Counted from the stretch's first letter, positions 26,823 through 36,425 are shown. The stretch: DNA of 64,000 nucleotides from Rhizobium sp. CG5 (GCF_023701945.1 NZ_JABAEF010000002.1:310001-374000), one strand, 5' to 3'. Numbers and translations are program-made. Notes: generated from the sequence alone by a model not told the origin.

Positions 26823-28088
26823 TTAAGAGGTTTCGTCCGTGGCCTCGGGAAATGTAACGATAACCTCTAGGCCGCGTGGTGTGCGATTGCGCACGGTGAT
26901 GCTGCCGTTGAAACGCTCGATGATTTCCTTGGCGATCGCCATGCCGAGGCCGGCGCCCGGTATCGCTTTGCGCCTGGCGATGTCGATGCGAAAAAATGGC
27001 TCGAAGATCTGGCCGAGTAGATCGGTCGGCACGCCTGGCCCGCTATCCTTGATCCTGACCACGGCCCGGTCCGCCTGACGTTCAACGGTCACCACAGCGG
27101 CCTCGCCATGGGTTGCCGCGTTGATGATCAGGTTGCGCAGCGCCCGGGTCAGGGCAAGCGGATCGGCAAAGATTGTCATCGTCTCAAGATGCCCCTGTTC
27201 GGCCGTCAGCTTGAGTGCGGACATTTCGTTGACGATCCTTTGGATGGCAGCGTCGAGCCGAACCCTCTCCGGCTTGCTGGCGCCGACCTCTTCGCGCACC
27301 AGTCGTATAGCGCTGTCAGCAATCGAATCCAGTTCTTCCAGATCGGCAAACCATTTGGCCCGTTCGGCTTTATCCTTGATGAACTCGGCACGCAGGCGCA
27401 TTCGGGTCAATGGTGTCCGCAGGTCATGTCCGGCGGCCGCAACCAGCCGCATCCGGCTCTCCGTTGCCGCCCTGAGGCGCGTCGAAAGCCGGTTGAGTGC
27501 CTGTGCCGTGGCGCGCAGTTCGCGATTGCCGGTCTCCGGGATGTGGGACAGCAATCCGTCTGACCCAACCCCTGCCATGGCGTTTTCGATCAGTTGCAGC
27601 GGCCGGGTGATCTTCGTGGCGGCGAAGACGGCGATGAAGGCGCTGCCGACGATGATCAACACGAGCCAGGTCAACAGCCGCTTCCATTCGCCCGGTGGCG
27701 GTCCAAGCCCGCGCAACGGCGTGTGCAGCCAATCGCCGTCGGCAAGCTGCAGCGACACCAGGGCGGTCCAGGGCTCGTCGCCATGCACCACCGTGGAGGC
27801 TCTGGGCGAGCCGATCCGTTTCAGCGATTCGGACATGATGGTCGCGAACTCCGTGTCGGCTTCGCGATCGCTCGGCTGCGGGCGGATGATCGCGCCTGCG
27901 GAGACGGCTGCTGATCGGTCCTTCTCGACCAGCGTGGCCAACAGTTCCAGCTTGCGCGCCTCGACACTGCTGAAGTCATTGCTGATCGGTGGCCGCAGCG
28001 CGAAAAAAGCCGCCACGGTGGACAGGATGACCACGAACACGATGGCTGCCACCAGAAGAGTGGCAATGCGGAAGACCAGAGATTTCAT
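26823..28088 (-). CDS. Sensor histidine kinase
   Basis: A 421-residue membrane kinase. TM1 is at about residues 10-30, a periplasmic sensor at about 32-145, and TM2 at about 148-168 (LTWLVLIIVGSAFIAVFAATK). A HAMP domain, the dimerisation helix with the phospho-acceptor His in AAGHDLRTPLTRM, and the ATPase domain (LRNLIINAATHG, IKDSGPGVP, GAGLGMAIAKEI) follow. It overlaps the response regulator gene by four bases, so the two form an operon. It is of EnvZ type. The signal is unknown. Confidence 0.95.
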   Translation of the reverse strand: MKSLVFRIATLLVAAIVFVVILSTVAAFFALRPPISNDFSSVEARKLELLATLVEKDRSAAVSAGAIIRPQPSDREADTEFATIMSESLKRIGSPRASTVVHGDEPWTALVSLQLADGDWLHTPLRGLGPPPGEWKRLLTWLVLIIVGSAFIAVFAATKITRPLQLIENAMAGVGSDGLLSHIPETGNRELRATAQALNRLSTRLRAATESRMRLVAAAGHDLRTPLTRMRLRAEFIKDKAERAKWFADLEELDSIADSAIRLVREEVGASKPERVRLDAAIQRIVNEMSALKLTAEQGHLETMTIFADPLALTRALRNLIINAATHGEAAVVTVERQADRAVVRIKDSGPGVPTDLLGQIFEPFFRIDIARRKAIPGAGLGMAIAKEIIERFNGSITVRNRTPRGLEVIVTFPEATDETS

Positions 28089-28816
28089 GCGTCATCCAGA
28101 ATCGTTGTTACTGGCACGACCAATTGGTAGCCGCCATGGCGGATGGTTCTGAAAATGGGGGAATCGACTGTTTCTCCGAGCTTGCGGCGCAGCCTGCTGA
28201 CCAGCACGTCGATAGACCGGTCGGCCGAATCCCGTTCCTTGCTCTGGGTGAAGTCCAGCAATTGTTCCCGCGACAGCCGCTGTCCGGAATGTTCGACGAA
28301 GGCCTGCAGCAGGTCGAATTCGGCACCGGTGAGATCGAAGACCTCGCCGGCGTGACGCTCCACCCGTCGTCTTTGCGGGTCGAGGGAAAACTCGCCGAAG
28401 CGGTAGCGCCGCGGCAGGTCCTCCAGGGCACCGATGGCATGGACACGGCGCAGCACCGCCCGGATGCGGGCCGCCAGTTCGCGGGGATTGAAGGGTTTGC
28501 CGAGATAGTCGTCGGCACCGATCTCTAGGCCGAGGATGCGATCGATATCCTCTTTCAGTGCCGTGAGCAGGATGACCGGCAGGTTCGGTGTCTGCCGGTG
28601 CAGATCGCGGCAGAAATCGAAGCCGGACCCGTCGGGCAGCATCACGTCTAGGACCAACAGGTCCGGCTGTGAGCGGTGGATGGCCTCGGCGCAGCCGCGC
28701 AGATGGGCGGCAGTGGAAATCTCGAAACCCTGTTCTTCCAGATACCGGCTGAGAAGCGTGCGGATTTCCATATCGTCATCGACGATCAGAACTCTTGGCA
28801 CAGGCCTCGACATCAT
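28085..28816 (-). CDS. OmpR-family response regulator
   Basis: A 243-residue regulator. The receiver has the acidic patch VDDD (13-15), phospho-acceptor Asp57 in LLVLDVMLPDGSG, and KPFNPRE. The winged helix follows (VFDLTGAEFDLLQAFVEHSG, then DRSIDVLVSRLRRKLGE). The start is placed at the first of two adjacent ATGs with AAAGGA upstream; the open frame extends 11 codons further without support. It probably acts with the overlapping kinase gene. Confidence 0.94.
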   Translation of the reverse strand: MMSRPVPRVLIVDDDMEIRTLLSRYLEEQGFEISTAAHLRGCAEAIHRSQPDLLVLDVMLPDGSGFDFCRDLHRQTPNLPVILLTALKEDIDRILGLEIGADDYLGKPFNPRELAARIRAVLRRVHAIGALEDLPRRYRFGEFSLDPQRRRVERHAGEVFDLTGAEFDLLQAFVEHSGQRLSREQLLDFTQSKERDSADRSIDVLVSRLRRKLGETVDSPIFRTIRHGGYQLVVPVTTILDDA

Positions 28817-28994
28817 CAACTCGGTTTCCTTTTGGCAGGCAGCATGCAAGACCTCTTTTACGCATCAAACAGTTCGGGTTTCCAGTCTCGATTCCAGTCG
28901 CCTCACAATGACCGCGTTTCAGAAACATTGGGAAAAGAGAGGCATTTGTGTGCCACCGCCGATGGCTTTCAGACCTGCTGCACCTTTGTCGAAA

Positions 28995-29141
28995 TCAGCC
29001 GCCGAAATAGCGGAAATAAGCCCATGCTGCCAGAAAAACTGCCACCACGCCGAGGATCGTCAGGGCCTTGCGCAGCCCCGGGCGGGGTGTCTTCGGCTTT
29101 GGCGGTTTCGGCGGTTGCTTGAAGTCGATGATATTTGACAC
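28995..29141 (-). CDS. Small single-pass membrane protein
   Basis: A 48-residue protein starting at GTG 29141, with GGAG seven bases upstream. It has a Pro/Lys-rich cytoplasmic part (QPPKPPKPKTPRPG) and one membrane helix near the C-terminus (LTILGVVAVFLAAWAYF). No family is recognised. It lies between the two-component genes and rsgA on the same strand. Confidence 0.6.
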   Translation of the reverse strand: MSNIIDFKQPPKPPKPKTPRPGLRKALTILGVVAVFLAAWAYFRYFGG

Positions 29142-29225
29142 GCTTGGGCTCCGTTCCGTCTTCGCCAGACTATAGGGCGTCAAGGTTTCCAAAGTCCTGC
29201 GATCAGCCAACGCGATGCCGGCGCT

Positions 29226-30221
29226 TCAATATTTCTTGCGCGGCGACGTTGTCTTGTTGCCGCGCGGCCCGGTCTGTTCGGGCGTATTGCTACGGTTTTC
29301 CGCAAGCAGCTTGCGCCAGCGCGCCAGCCGCTCGGCGGGCAGGGTGCCGGCGGCAATGGCGGCCTGCACCGCACAACCCGGCTCATGGGCATGGGTGCAA
29401 TCGCGAAACCGGCAGGAGGGTGCCAGATCGGTGATTTCGGCAAACAGCGTGTCGATCCCCTCGGCGGCATCGCTGACATTGAGCGTGCGCATGCCCGGCG
29501 TGTCGATGATCCAGCCGCCGCCGGCAATGGCGTGCAGCGAGCGTGCCGTCGTCGTATGGCGCCCCTTGGCGTCACGCTCGCGGATGCCGCCGGTTTCCTG
29601 GGCCGTGGCGCGGTCCGGACCGGCCAGTGTGTTGACCAGCGTCGACTTGCCGACGCCCGACGAACCGATCATGGCCACGGTCTGGCCCGGCTTGCACCAG
29701 GGGGCAAGCGCCAAGGCGCTATCGGGCGAGCGGGCATTCACGGTCACGACCGCCAGCCCGCGCTGCAGGGCCGCCGCTTGTTCCTGGTAACTCGCCAGGT
29801 CTTCGGCTGTATCGGCCTTGGTCAGCACCATGACCGGCTCCGTGCCAGCCTGGTTGCACAGGGCCAGATAGCGCTCCAGCCGGGCTGGATTGAAATCCAG
29901 GTTGCAGGAGGTGACGATGAACAGCGTGTCGACATTGGCAGCCGCCAGCTGCGGCGCCTTCTTGCCTTCGATGCGGCGCTGCAGCAGCGTCCGGCGGTCG
30001 AGCCGGCGGTGCAGGGCGAAACTGTGCGGCTCGGCCAGCACCCAGTCTCCCACCGCAAAGTCGCCTGTATTGGTATGAACCGGCAAGTCGAGATCAACAG
30101 CGCCTTCGATGGACAAGCCGGACAGCCGCGCCCGGTGCACGGAAGCGATGCGCACCACGGCAAGGCCGGTCTCTTCCGGCGCCAGCTGGTCCGCGAAAAA
30201 ATCCGACCAGCCGAGCGTCAT
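29226..30221 (-). CDS. rsgA: Ribosome small-subunit GTPase RsgA
   Basis: A 331-residue circularly permuted GTPase that checks 30S maturation. It has an N-terminal OB fold (HTNTGDFAVGDWVL), the permuted G motifs (VMVLTKADTAED for G4, GSSGVGKSTLVNTL for G1, DTPGMR for G3), and a C-terminal zinc finger (CRFRDCTHAHEPGC). The open frame extends 127 codons upstream, but the family begins near this MTLGWSDFF. No strong ribosome site is visible, so a start slightly upstream (MIDVCD) is possible. It is divergent from folD. Confidence 0.93.
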   Translation of the reverse strand: MTLGWSDFFADQLAPEETGLAVVRIASVHRARLSGLSIEGAVDLDLPVHTNTGDFAVGDWVLAEPHSFALHRRLDRRTLLQRRIEGKKAPQLAAANVDTLFIVTSCNLDFNPARLERYLALCNQAGTEPVMVLTKADTAEDLASYQEQAAALQRGLAVVTVNARSPDSALALAPWCKPGQTVAMIGSSGVGKSTLVNTLAGPDRATAQETGGIRERDAKGRHTTTARSLHAIAGGGWIIDTPGMRTLNVSDAAEGIDTLFAEITDLAPSCRFRDCTHAHEPGCAVQAAIAAGTLPAERLARWRKLLAENRSNTPEQTGPRGNKTTSPRKKY

Positions 30222-30544
30222 CAGCGATGCAGCGGCGGGACCCGTCACAGGAATGCCCGGAGGCGTGGCGTCGCAAACATCGATCATCTCCTGGACGGAA
30301 CAGATAGGAGACGCTGATAGCAGAAGCGCCGCCCTTCCGGCAATCGTTTCCGCAACCCGGCCGATGCGTCCATCGTGCTGCGGCTGCGGCATCGTGACTG
30401 TTGTTTTTGCCGCCTTCGCATATCTCTTCCGCTTGAGATCCCTTGCATTTGCCGATTTTAGACACCATAGGGCGGTGGCAGGAAAATCGTGGCGAGAACC
30501 GGACGCTAGAGTGGCCGGACCTATCCAGGCAAGGGGTGATCGGT

Positions 30545-31444
30545 GTGACGACAGTGATTGATGGCAAGCAGGCAGCCGCATCTGTGATCGAGGCAGTGAC
30601 ATCTGCCGCGGCAGGCTACGAAAACCAGACCGGTGGCAAGGTGGGTCTTGCCGTGGTCATCGTCGGCAACGATCCGGCCAGTCACGCCTATGTCGGCTCC
30701 AAGAGCCGGATGGCCAAGCAGTGCGGGTTCAACTCCATCCAGCACACGCTGCCGGAAGAGACCACGCAGGAAGAGTTGATGGCACTGGTCGCAACGCTGA
30801 ACGCGGACACCGCCATTCACGGCATCCTGGTGCAACTGCCCCTGCCCAAACATCTGCAGTCCGATGCGGTGATCCAGGCGATCCTGCCGGAAAAGGACGT
30901 TGATGGCCTCAACATCCTCAACGCCGGCAAGCTTGCGGTTGGCGATCTCGAAACGGGCCTGATCTCCTGCACCCCGGCCGGCGCCATGCTGCTGGTCCGC
31001 CAGATCCACGGCGCGGATCTGTCCGGCCTCAATGCGCTGGTGATCGGCCGCTCCAACCTGTTCGGCAAGCCGATGGCGCAATTGCTGCTGGCCGCCAATG
31101 CCACCGTGACGATCGGCCATTCCCGCAGCCGCGATCTGGCAGCGCTCGGCCGCAATGCCGATATCCTGGTCGCCGCCGTCGGCCGCGGCCAGATGGTCAA
31201 GGTCGATTGGATCAAGCCCGGCGCCACCGTCATCGATGTCGGGATCAACCGCATCCCGGCACCGGAAAAAGGCGAGGGCAAGAGCCGGCTGGTCGGCGAT
31301 GTCGCCTTCGACGAATGCATCGGCGTTGCCGGTGCCATTTCGCCGGTTCCAGGCGGCGTCGGCCCGATGACCATCGCCATGCTGATGGCCAATACCGTGA
31401 TCGCCGCCTATCGCACCGCCGGCCTGACCGCGCCGAAATTCTAA
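30545..31444 (+). CDS. folD: Methylenetetrahydrofolate dehydrogenase/cyclohydrolase FolD
   Basis: A 299-residue bifunctional enzyme that interconverts 5,10-methylene- and 10-formyl-tetrahydrofolate in the cytoplasm. Motifs are [20 protein letters not shown] with the catalytic Lys, [23 protein letters not shown]-binding [17 protein letters not shown], and [18 protein letters not shown] 30545 with AAGGGG upstream gives the usual family length. The 323 bases between it and rsgA show only the spurious extensions of both frames. It is convergent with aglR, with 16 bases between the stops. Confidence 0.96.
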   Translation: MTTVIDGKQAAASVIEAVTSAAAGYENQTGGKVGLAVVIVGNDPASHAYVGSKSRMAKQCGFNSIQHTLPEETTQEELMALVATLNADTAIHGILVQLPLPKHLQSDAVIQAILPEKDVDGLNILNAGKLAVGDLETGLISCTPAGAMLLVRQIHGADLSGLNALVIGRSNLFGKPMAQLLLAANATVTIGHSRSRDLAALGRNADILVAAVGRGQMVKVDWIKPGATVIDVGINRIPAPEKGEGKSRLVGDVAFDECIGVAGAISPVPGGVGPMTIAMLMANTVIAAYRTAGLTAPKF

Positions 31445-31460
31445 GCGGGCAAGTGACGGC

Positions 31461-32486
31461 CTATCGCGGCGCAGGGCCCGTCGAGGCCCTGATGACAAGA
31501 TCGGCCTTCCACAATTCATGCAGGGGCGGCTGCGGCTCCTGGCCGTTGATCTGACAGATCAGCCGCTGCGCGATGCGGTTGCCTGCCGCCCGCAGCGAAG
31601 ACCGGGTGGTGGTCAGCGGGATCGAGAAGTTTTCGGGCTTCAGCAACGGCAGCACGTCGTCATGGGCAATCAGCGAAATATCCTTGCCGAGCTTCAGCCC
31701 GGCCTGGTTGATCGCCCGCACAGCCCCGAGCGCCAGCACCGTGCTGGCGCACAGCACTGCCGTCGGCGGTTCCGGCAGGCGCAGCAGCTCTGCCATGCCG
31801 CGAAAGCCGAATTCGTCGGTCATCACCGAATTGCGGGTATGGGATGCAGCAAGCGTCAGCCCGGCGCTGGCCAGCGCCGCGACCACACCGTCGCGCCGGC
31901 GGATGGCAAAGTCGAGATAGTCAGGGCCGTTCAACAGGCCGAAATGGCGATGGCCGAGCCGCAGCAGCAGGCTGGTCGCATCGTTGAAAGCGCCTTCGTT
32001 ATCGACGTCGAGATAGGGATAGTCCGATTCCAGGCGGAGCGACCGGCCATGCACGATGAACGGCACATTCAGGGTCTTGGCCATGGTGATGCGCGGATCG
32101 TTTTCGCGCATATAGGCCAGGTAATAGCCGTCGACGCTGCCGCTGGCGACCAGCCAGCGGATGGCCTGTTCCTCTTCGCGTGGATGGGCTGGCATGATCA
32201 CCAGATGAAAGTCCTGCCGAAGCGCCTCTTCCGCAAGCCCGCTCTGGAATTCGGCGAAATGGATGTCGGAACTATGGTCGGGCGCGATCGGCATGATCAG
32301 GCCGATCGATCCGGCCTTGCCCGTCGCCAGCCTCTGGGCGGCAAGGTTGGGCCGATAACCGGTTTCCTTGGCCGCCTGCAGCACGCGCTGGCGCGTTTCC
32401 TCATTGACCTCGGGATAGCCGTTCAAGGCGCGGCTGATTGTCGTTTGCGACAGGCCGAGCAATTGCGATAACTGTTTGAGATTCAC
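31461..32486 (-). CDS. aglR: LacI-family repressor of the alpha-glucoside operon
   Basis: A 341-residue LacI/GalR-type regulator. The N-terminal helix-turn-helix (LKQLSQLLGLSQTTISRALN) and hinge (NLAAQRLATGKAGSIGLI) are followed by a periplasmic-binding-like sugar sensor. GTG 32486 with GGAG upstream removes 15 unlikely residues of the longer frame. It is divergent from aglE, with palindromic operators in the space between. By orthology it should sense an alpha-glucoside such as sucrose, maltose or trehalose. Confidence 0.92.
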   Translation of the reverse strand: MNLKQLSQLLGLSQTTISRALNGYPEVNEETRQRVLQAAKETGYRPNLAAQRLATGKAGSIGLIMPIAPDHSSDIHFAEFQSGLAEEALRQDFHLVIMPAHPREEEQAIRWLVASGSVDGYYLAYMRENDPRITMAKTLNVPFIVHGRSLRLESDYPYLDVDNEGAFNDATSLLLRLGHRHFGLLNGPDYLDFAIRRRDGVVAALASAGLTLAASHTRNSVMTDEFGFRGMAELLRLPEPPTAVLCASTVLALGAVRAINQAGLKLGKDISLIAHDDVLPLLKPENFSIPLTTTRSSLRAAGNRIAQRLICQINGQEPQPPLHELWKADLVIRASTGPAPR

Positions 32487-32542
32487 CTGTTGGCCACTCC
32501 TCGGGCCTGGCATTCGGGCGTCGACGCCCACCTCGTGAATGC

Positions 32543-32552
32543 CAAGCGCTTG
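32543..32552. promoter_or_regulatory. Candidate AglR operator near aglR
   Basis: CAAGCGCTTG is a perfect palindrome sharing the AAGCGCTT core with the larger site at 32702. It lies 57 bases upstream of the aglR start, suggesting autoregulation. Confidence 0.55.
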
Positions 32553-32665
32553 AAACTTCTATCAGTAGCTGGATGGCATATAAACAGCAAAATGACAAAG
32601 CCCAGGCCCTGTGCTTAAATCGCTGGCGTTCCTTGCGGCCTTTTGGTCCATCTTCTGAAAAGGGC

Positions 32666-32694
32666 TTGACTCTCTTTAGATCCAAGTGAAATTA
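32666..32694 (+). promoter_or_regulatory. Possible agl promoter
   Basis: TTGACT (32666-32671) is followed after about 17 bases by AAATTA (32689-32694), directly upstream of the operator at 32702. The -10 element is weak, so this is tentative. Confidence 0.4.
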
Positions 32695-32701
32695 CTCGTC
32701 G

Positions 32702-32715
32702 TCAAAGCGCTTTGA
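32702..32715. promoter_or_regulatory. Candidate AglR operator at the agl promoter
   Basis: TCAAAGCGCTTTGA is a perfect 14-bp palindrome of the LacI/GalR type with a central CG. It sits just after the predicted promoter and 70 bases before aglE. Confidence 0.7.
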
Positions 32716-32784
32716 ATGAATCCATTATTCAGGACGAGCCTGGCGGGATCATCCCGCTGGACAATGTGATGGGAGGTAAATCAC

Positions 32785-34143
32785 ATGAAGAAAACTTGGC
32801 TATTGCATGCTGCTGCCCTTGCGCTGCTTGCCGGCTCTGCTGGCGCGGCGGAGCTGAAATTCGCGCCTGGCGAAGACAAGAAATTCAACTGGACGAGCTT
32901 TGAAGATTTCAAGAAGGGCCATGACCTGAAGGGCCAGAGCCTGACGATCTTCGGCCCCTGGCGCGGCGAAGACCAGGCTCTGTTCGAAAGCGTGTTTGCC
33001 TATTTCGAGGAAGCGACGGGCATCGACGTCAAATATTCCTCCTCTGAAAATTATGAACAGCAGATCGTCATCGACACCCAGGCCGGCAGCCCGCCGGAAG
33101 TCGCGATCCTGCCGCAGCCCGGCCTGATCGCCGACCTCGCATCCAAGGGTTACCTGACGCCGCTCGGCGACGAATTGAAGACCTGGCTCCTCGAAAACTA
33201 TGCCGCCGGCCAGTCCTGGGTCGATCTGTCGACCTATAAGGGCAAGGATGGCGCCGAAGCGCTCTATGCCTTCCCCTACAAGATCGACGTCAAGTCGCTG
33301 GTCTGGTACGTGCCGGAAAACTTCGAAGACGCCGGCTACGAAGTGCCCAAGACCATGGAAGAGCTGAAGGCTCTGACCGAGCAGATCGTCGAGGACGGCG
33401 GTACGCCCTGGTGCATCGGTCTGGGGTCCGGCGGTGCAACCGGCTGGCCCGCCACCGACTGGGTCGAGGACATGATGCTGCGCACATCCTCCCCGGAAAC
33501 CTATGACAAGTGGGTCACCAATGCCATTCCGTTCACCGATCCGGCCGTTCTGACCGCGATCGACGAGTTCGGCTGGTTTGCCAAGAACGACAAGTTCGTC
33601 GATGGCGGTTCGGCCGCCGTTGCCTCGACCGACTTCCGCGACAGCCCGAAGGGCCTGTTCGGTGCGCCGCCCAAGTGCTACCTGCATCACCAGGCGTCCT
33701 TCGTGCCGTCCTTCTTCCCTGAAGGCACCGTGGTCGGCGAAGATGCCGATTTCTTCTACATGCCGCCTTATGAAAGCAAGAAGGATCTCGGCAATCCGGT
33801 GCTGGGCGCCGGCACGCTGGCGATGATCACCAAGGATTCGCCCGCCGCCCGTGCCTTCATCGAATTCCTGCAGACGCCGATCGCCCATGAACTGTGGATG
33901 GCGCAGTCCAGCTTCCTGACGCCCTATAAGAGCGCCAGCAAGGAGACCTATGCCAATGCGCCGATGGCCAAGCAGGGCGACATTCTTCTGAATGCCACCA
34001 CCTTCCGCTTCGACGGCTCGGATCTGATGCCGGGCAAGATCGGTGCTGGAGCCTTCTGGACCGGTATGGTCGACTACACCGGTGGCAAGTCGGCCGCCGA
34101 TGTCGCGGCGAGCATCCAGAAGGCCTGGGACGGGCTGAAGTAG
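32785..34143 (+). CDS. aglE: Alpha-glucoside ABC transporter, binding protein
   Basis: A 452-residue periplasmic binding protein. The signal peptide (MKKTWLLHAAALALLAGSAGA, cleaved before AELKF) is followed by a family 1 extracellular solute-binding fold (LTIFGPWRGEDQALFESVF, GSPPEVAILPQPGLI). GGAGG precedes the ATG. Gene order aglE-aglF-aglG-aglA-aglK matches the Sinorhizobium system for sucrose, maltose and trehalose. A strong hairpin separates it from aglF. Confidence 0.95.
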   Translation: MKKTWLLHAAALALLAGSAGAAELKFAPGEDKKFNWTSFEDFKKGHDLKGQSLTIFGPWRGEDQALFESVFAYFEEATGIDVKYSSSENYEQQIVIDTQAGSPPEVAILPQPGLIADLASKGYLTPLGDELKTWLLENYAAGQSWVDLSTYKGKDGAEALYAFPYKIDVKSLVWYVPENFEDAGYEVPKTMEELKALTEQIVEDGGTPWCIGLGSGGATGWPATDWVEDMMLRTSSPETYDKWVTNAIPFTDPAVLTAIDEFGWFAKNDKFVDGGSAAVASTDFRDSPKGLFGAPPKCYLHHQASFVPSFFPEGTVVGEDADFFYMPPYESKKDLGNPVLGAGTLAMITKDSPAARAFIEFLQTPIAHELWMAQSSFLTPYKSASKETYANAPMAKQGDILLNATTFRFDGSDLMPGKIGAGAFWTGMVDYTGGKSAADVAASIQKAWDGLK

Positions 34144-34161
34144 GGTATCATCCTCGAAACG

Positions 34162-34191
34162 GAGGGCCGGACCGGCTGTGGTCCGGCCCTC
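34162..34191 (+). other. Intercistronic hairpin between aglE and aglF
   Basis: GAGGGCCGGACC (34162-34173) and GGTCCGGCCCTC (34180-34191) form a perfect 12-bp stem with a six-base loop and no T-run. It is typical of a stabilising or attenuating hairpin after a binding-protein gene. Confidence 0.8.
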
Positions 34192-34267
34192 TTCGATCAA
34201 AGTCGCGCCGCCGGTTCAGGCCGGATGAATGAGCGCGGCAGACAAGGCAGCGAGGGGAGGGGAGACT

Positions 34268-35278
34268 GTGGATCAGTTATTCTACGCACTGGTAACCATC
34301 GTGCTCGGGGTTGCAGGCGCAATCGGCTATTTTTACGGCTCGAACCTGTTGCTCGACTGGATCTTTCCATCCAATATCGACGACACGGCCCGCGCCTCGC
34401 GCAATATGCGCCGCGCCAATATGGTCAGGCCCTGGCTGTTTTTAGGCCCGGCCTTCATTTCCCTGTCGGTCTATCTGGTCTACCCGCTGTTCTCGTCCAT
34501 TGCCTATTCGCTCTACGACCGGTCCGGCACGAATTTCGTCGGGCTCGACAATTATCGCTGGATGCTGACCGACGGTGAGTTCCGCAAATCGATCTTCAAC
34601 AACATGCTGTGGCTGATCATCGTCCCGACCTTTTCGACGCTGTTTGGCCTGATCATAGCGGCGCTTACCGATCGCATCTGGTGGGGCAATATCGCCAAGT
34701 CGCTGATCTTCATGCCGATGGCGATCTCCTTTGTCGGCGCCTCGGTGATCTGGAAATTCGTCTACGACTACCGCGACGCCGGCTCCGAGCAGATCGGCAT
34801 CCTGAACGCCATCGTCGTCTTCTTCGGCGGCGAGCCGCAGATCTGGATCACGCTGCCGTTCTGGAACAATTTCTTCCTGATGGTCATCCTGATCTGGATC
34901 CAGACCGGTTTTGCCATGGTGCTGCTGTCGGCGGCCCTGCGCGGCATTCCGGAGGAAACCATCGAGGCTGCCGTCATCGACGGCGCCAATCCGTTCCAGA
35001 TCTTCATGAAGATCAAGGTTCCACAGATGTGGAGCACGATCGCCGTGGTCTGGACGACCATCACCATCCTGGTCCTCAAGGTTTTCGATATCGTTCTGGC
35101 CATGACCAACGGCCAGTGGAACACCCAGGTGCTGGCCAACCTGATGTTCGATTGGATGTTCCGCGGCGGCGGCGATTTCGGCCGCGGCGCGGCCATTGCC
35201 GTCGTCATCATGGTCATGGTCGTGCCGATCATGGTGTGGAACATTCGCAATGCCCGCCGCGAAATGGAGGGACGCTGA
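34268..35278 (+). CDS. aglF: Alpha-glucoside ABC transporter, permease
   Basis: A 336-residue inner-membrane permease of the MalF type, with six or more helices and the EAA loop ETIEAAVIDGANPFQIFMKIKVP that contacts the ATPase. GTG 34268 is chosen because GGGAGGGGAG lies directly upstream. An in-frame ATG at 34229 adds 13 residues without a ribosome site. The aglG ATG follows one base after its stop codon. Confidence 0.93.
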   Translation: MDQLFYALVTIVLGVAGAIGYFYGSNLLLDWIFPSNIDDTARASRNMRRANMVRPWLFLGPAFISLSVYLVYPLFSSIAYSLYDRSGTNFVGLDNYRWMLTDGEFRKSIFNNMLWLIIVPTFSTLFGLIIAALTDRIWWGNIAKSLIFMPMAISFVGASVIWKFVYDYRDAGSEQIGILNAIVVFFGGEPQIWITLPFWNNFFLMVILIWIQTGFAMVLLSAALRGIPEETIEAAVIDGANPFQIFMKIKVPQMWSTIAVVWTTITILVLKVFDIVLAMTNGQWNTQVLANLMFDWMFRGGGDFGRGAAIAVVIMVMVVPIMVWNIRNARREMEGR

Positions 35279-35279
35279 C

Positions 35280-36425
35280 ATGCGCGCCGCCAAAAATTCC
35301 CCGCTCACCTGGGCCGTGCATCTGTCCGTGCTGCTGCTGGTGGCCCTGTGGACCCTGCCGACCGCCGGTCTGCTGATCTCGTCCCTGCGCGACAAGGACC
35401 AGATCGTCGCCTCAGGCTGGTGGACGGCCCTGACCACCTCCAGCCAGAACGGCATTTATCGCGCGCCGGCCCCAAGCGCCCAGGTCGAGCAGAACGGCGC
35501 CTTTGTAATCTCCGGCAACGTCTTCGACGGCAAGGGCGGAACGGTCAGTGCCTTCGGTGTCAATATCAACCAGCCGACCGCCTATGAGCCCGGAGCCACG
35601 GCCGAGCGCAACGATGGCAGCAAGCTGACGCTCGGGGAGAACGGCGATTTCCGCATCGAATCGCCCAAGGCCTTCGAAGGCACGCGCGGCGACCGCATCT
35701 TCTTCACCTCGGCCGTTCCGCCGCGCTTCACCTTCGACAATTACCGCACGGTGCTGACGGCCGAAGGCATCGGCCAGTCCTTCCTGAATTCCCTGACGGT
35801 GGCGGTTCCGGCAACCATCATCCCGATTCTTGTCGCTGCCTTTGCGGCCTATGCGCTTGCCTGGATGAAATTTCCCGGCCGGGCACTCATTCTGGCGGTG
35901 ATCGTCGGCCTGTTGGTCGTGCCGCTGCAGATGTCGCTGATCCCGCTGCTGCGCATGTACAACGACGTCGGCGTATTCTTCGGCGTGCCGTCCAAGACCT
36001 ATCTCGGCATCTGGCTTGCCCATATGGGCTTTGGCCTGCCGCTCGCCATCTATCTGCTGCGCAACTATATTGCCGGTCTGCCGCGCGAGATCATGGAATC
36101 GGCGCGGGTCGATGGCGCCAGCGATTTCACCATCTTCGTCAAGATCGTCCTGCCGCTGTCCTATCCCGCTTTGGCGTCCTTCTCGATCTTCCAGTTCCTG
36201 TGGACCTGGAACGACCTCTTGGTCGCCATGGTTTTCTTAGGCGCCGGCGACAGCGAACTGGTGCTGACCGGCCGTCTGGTCAATCTTCTCGGCTCTCGCG
36301 GCGGCAATTGGGAGATCCTGACCGCCTCCGCCTTCATCACCATCATCGTGCCGCTGGCCGTGTTCTTCACTCTGCAACGCTATCTCGTGCGCGGCCTTTT
36401 GGCGGGATCCGTCAAGGGGGGCTGA
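35280..36425 (+). CDS. aglG: Alpha-glucoside ABC transporter, permease
   Basis: A 381-residue permease of the MalG type. TM1 is followed by an unusually large extracytoplasmic insert (about residues 40-150), then the remaining five helices and the EAA loop (REIMESARVDGASDFTIFVKIVLP). GGAGGG lies eight bases before ATG 35280; the longer frame only overlaps aglF. It works with AglF, AglE and AglK. Confidence 0.94.
   Translation: MRAAKNSPLTWAVHLSVLLLVALWTLPTAGLLISSLRDKDQIVASGWWTALTTSSQNGIYRAPAPSAQVEQNGAFVISGNVFDGKGGTVSAFGVNINQPTAYEPGATAERNDGSKLTLGENGDFRIESPKAFEGTRGDRIFFTSAVPPRFTFDNYRTVLTAEGIGQSFLNSLTVAVPATIIPILVAAFAAYALAWMKFPGRALILAVIVGLLVVPLQMSLIPLLRMYNDVGVFFGVPSKTYLGIWLAHMGFGLPLAIYLLRNYIAGLPREIMESARVDGASDFTIFVKIVLPLSYPALASFSIFQFLWTWNDLLVAMVFLGAGDSELVLTGRLVNLLGSRGGNWEILTASAFITIIVPLAVFFTLQRYLVRGLLAGSVKGG

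Noticed and set aside
29226..30602. 458-residue version of rsgA
   Set aside because: The extra N-terminus has no homologous look, no ribosome site, and overlaps the folD leader.
30443..31444. 333-residue version of folD
   Set aside because: GTG 30545 has AAGGGG upstream and gives the family length.
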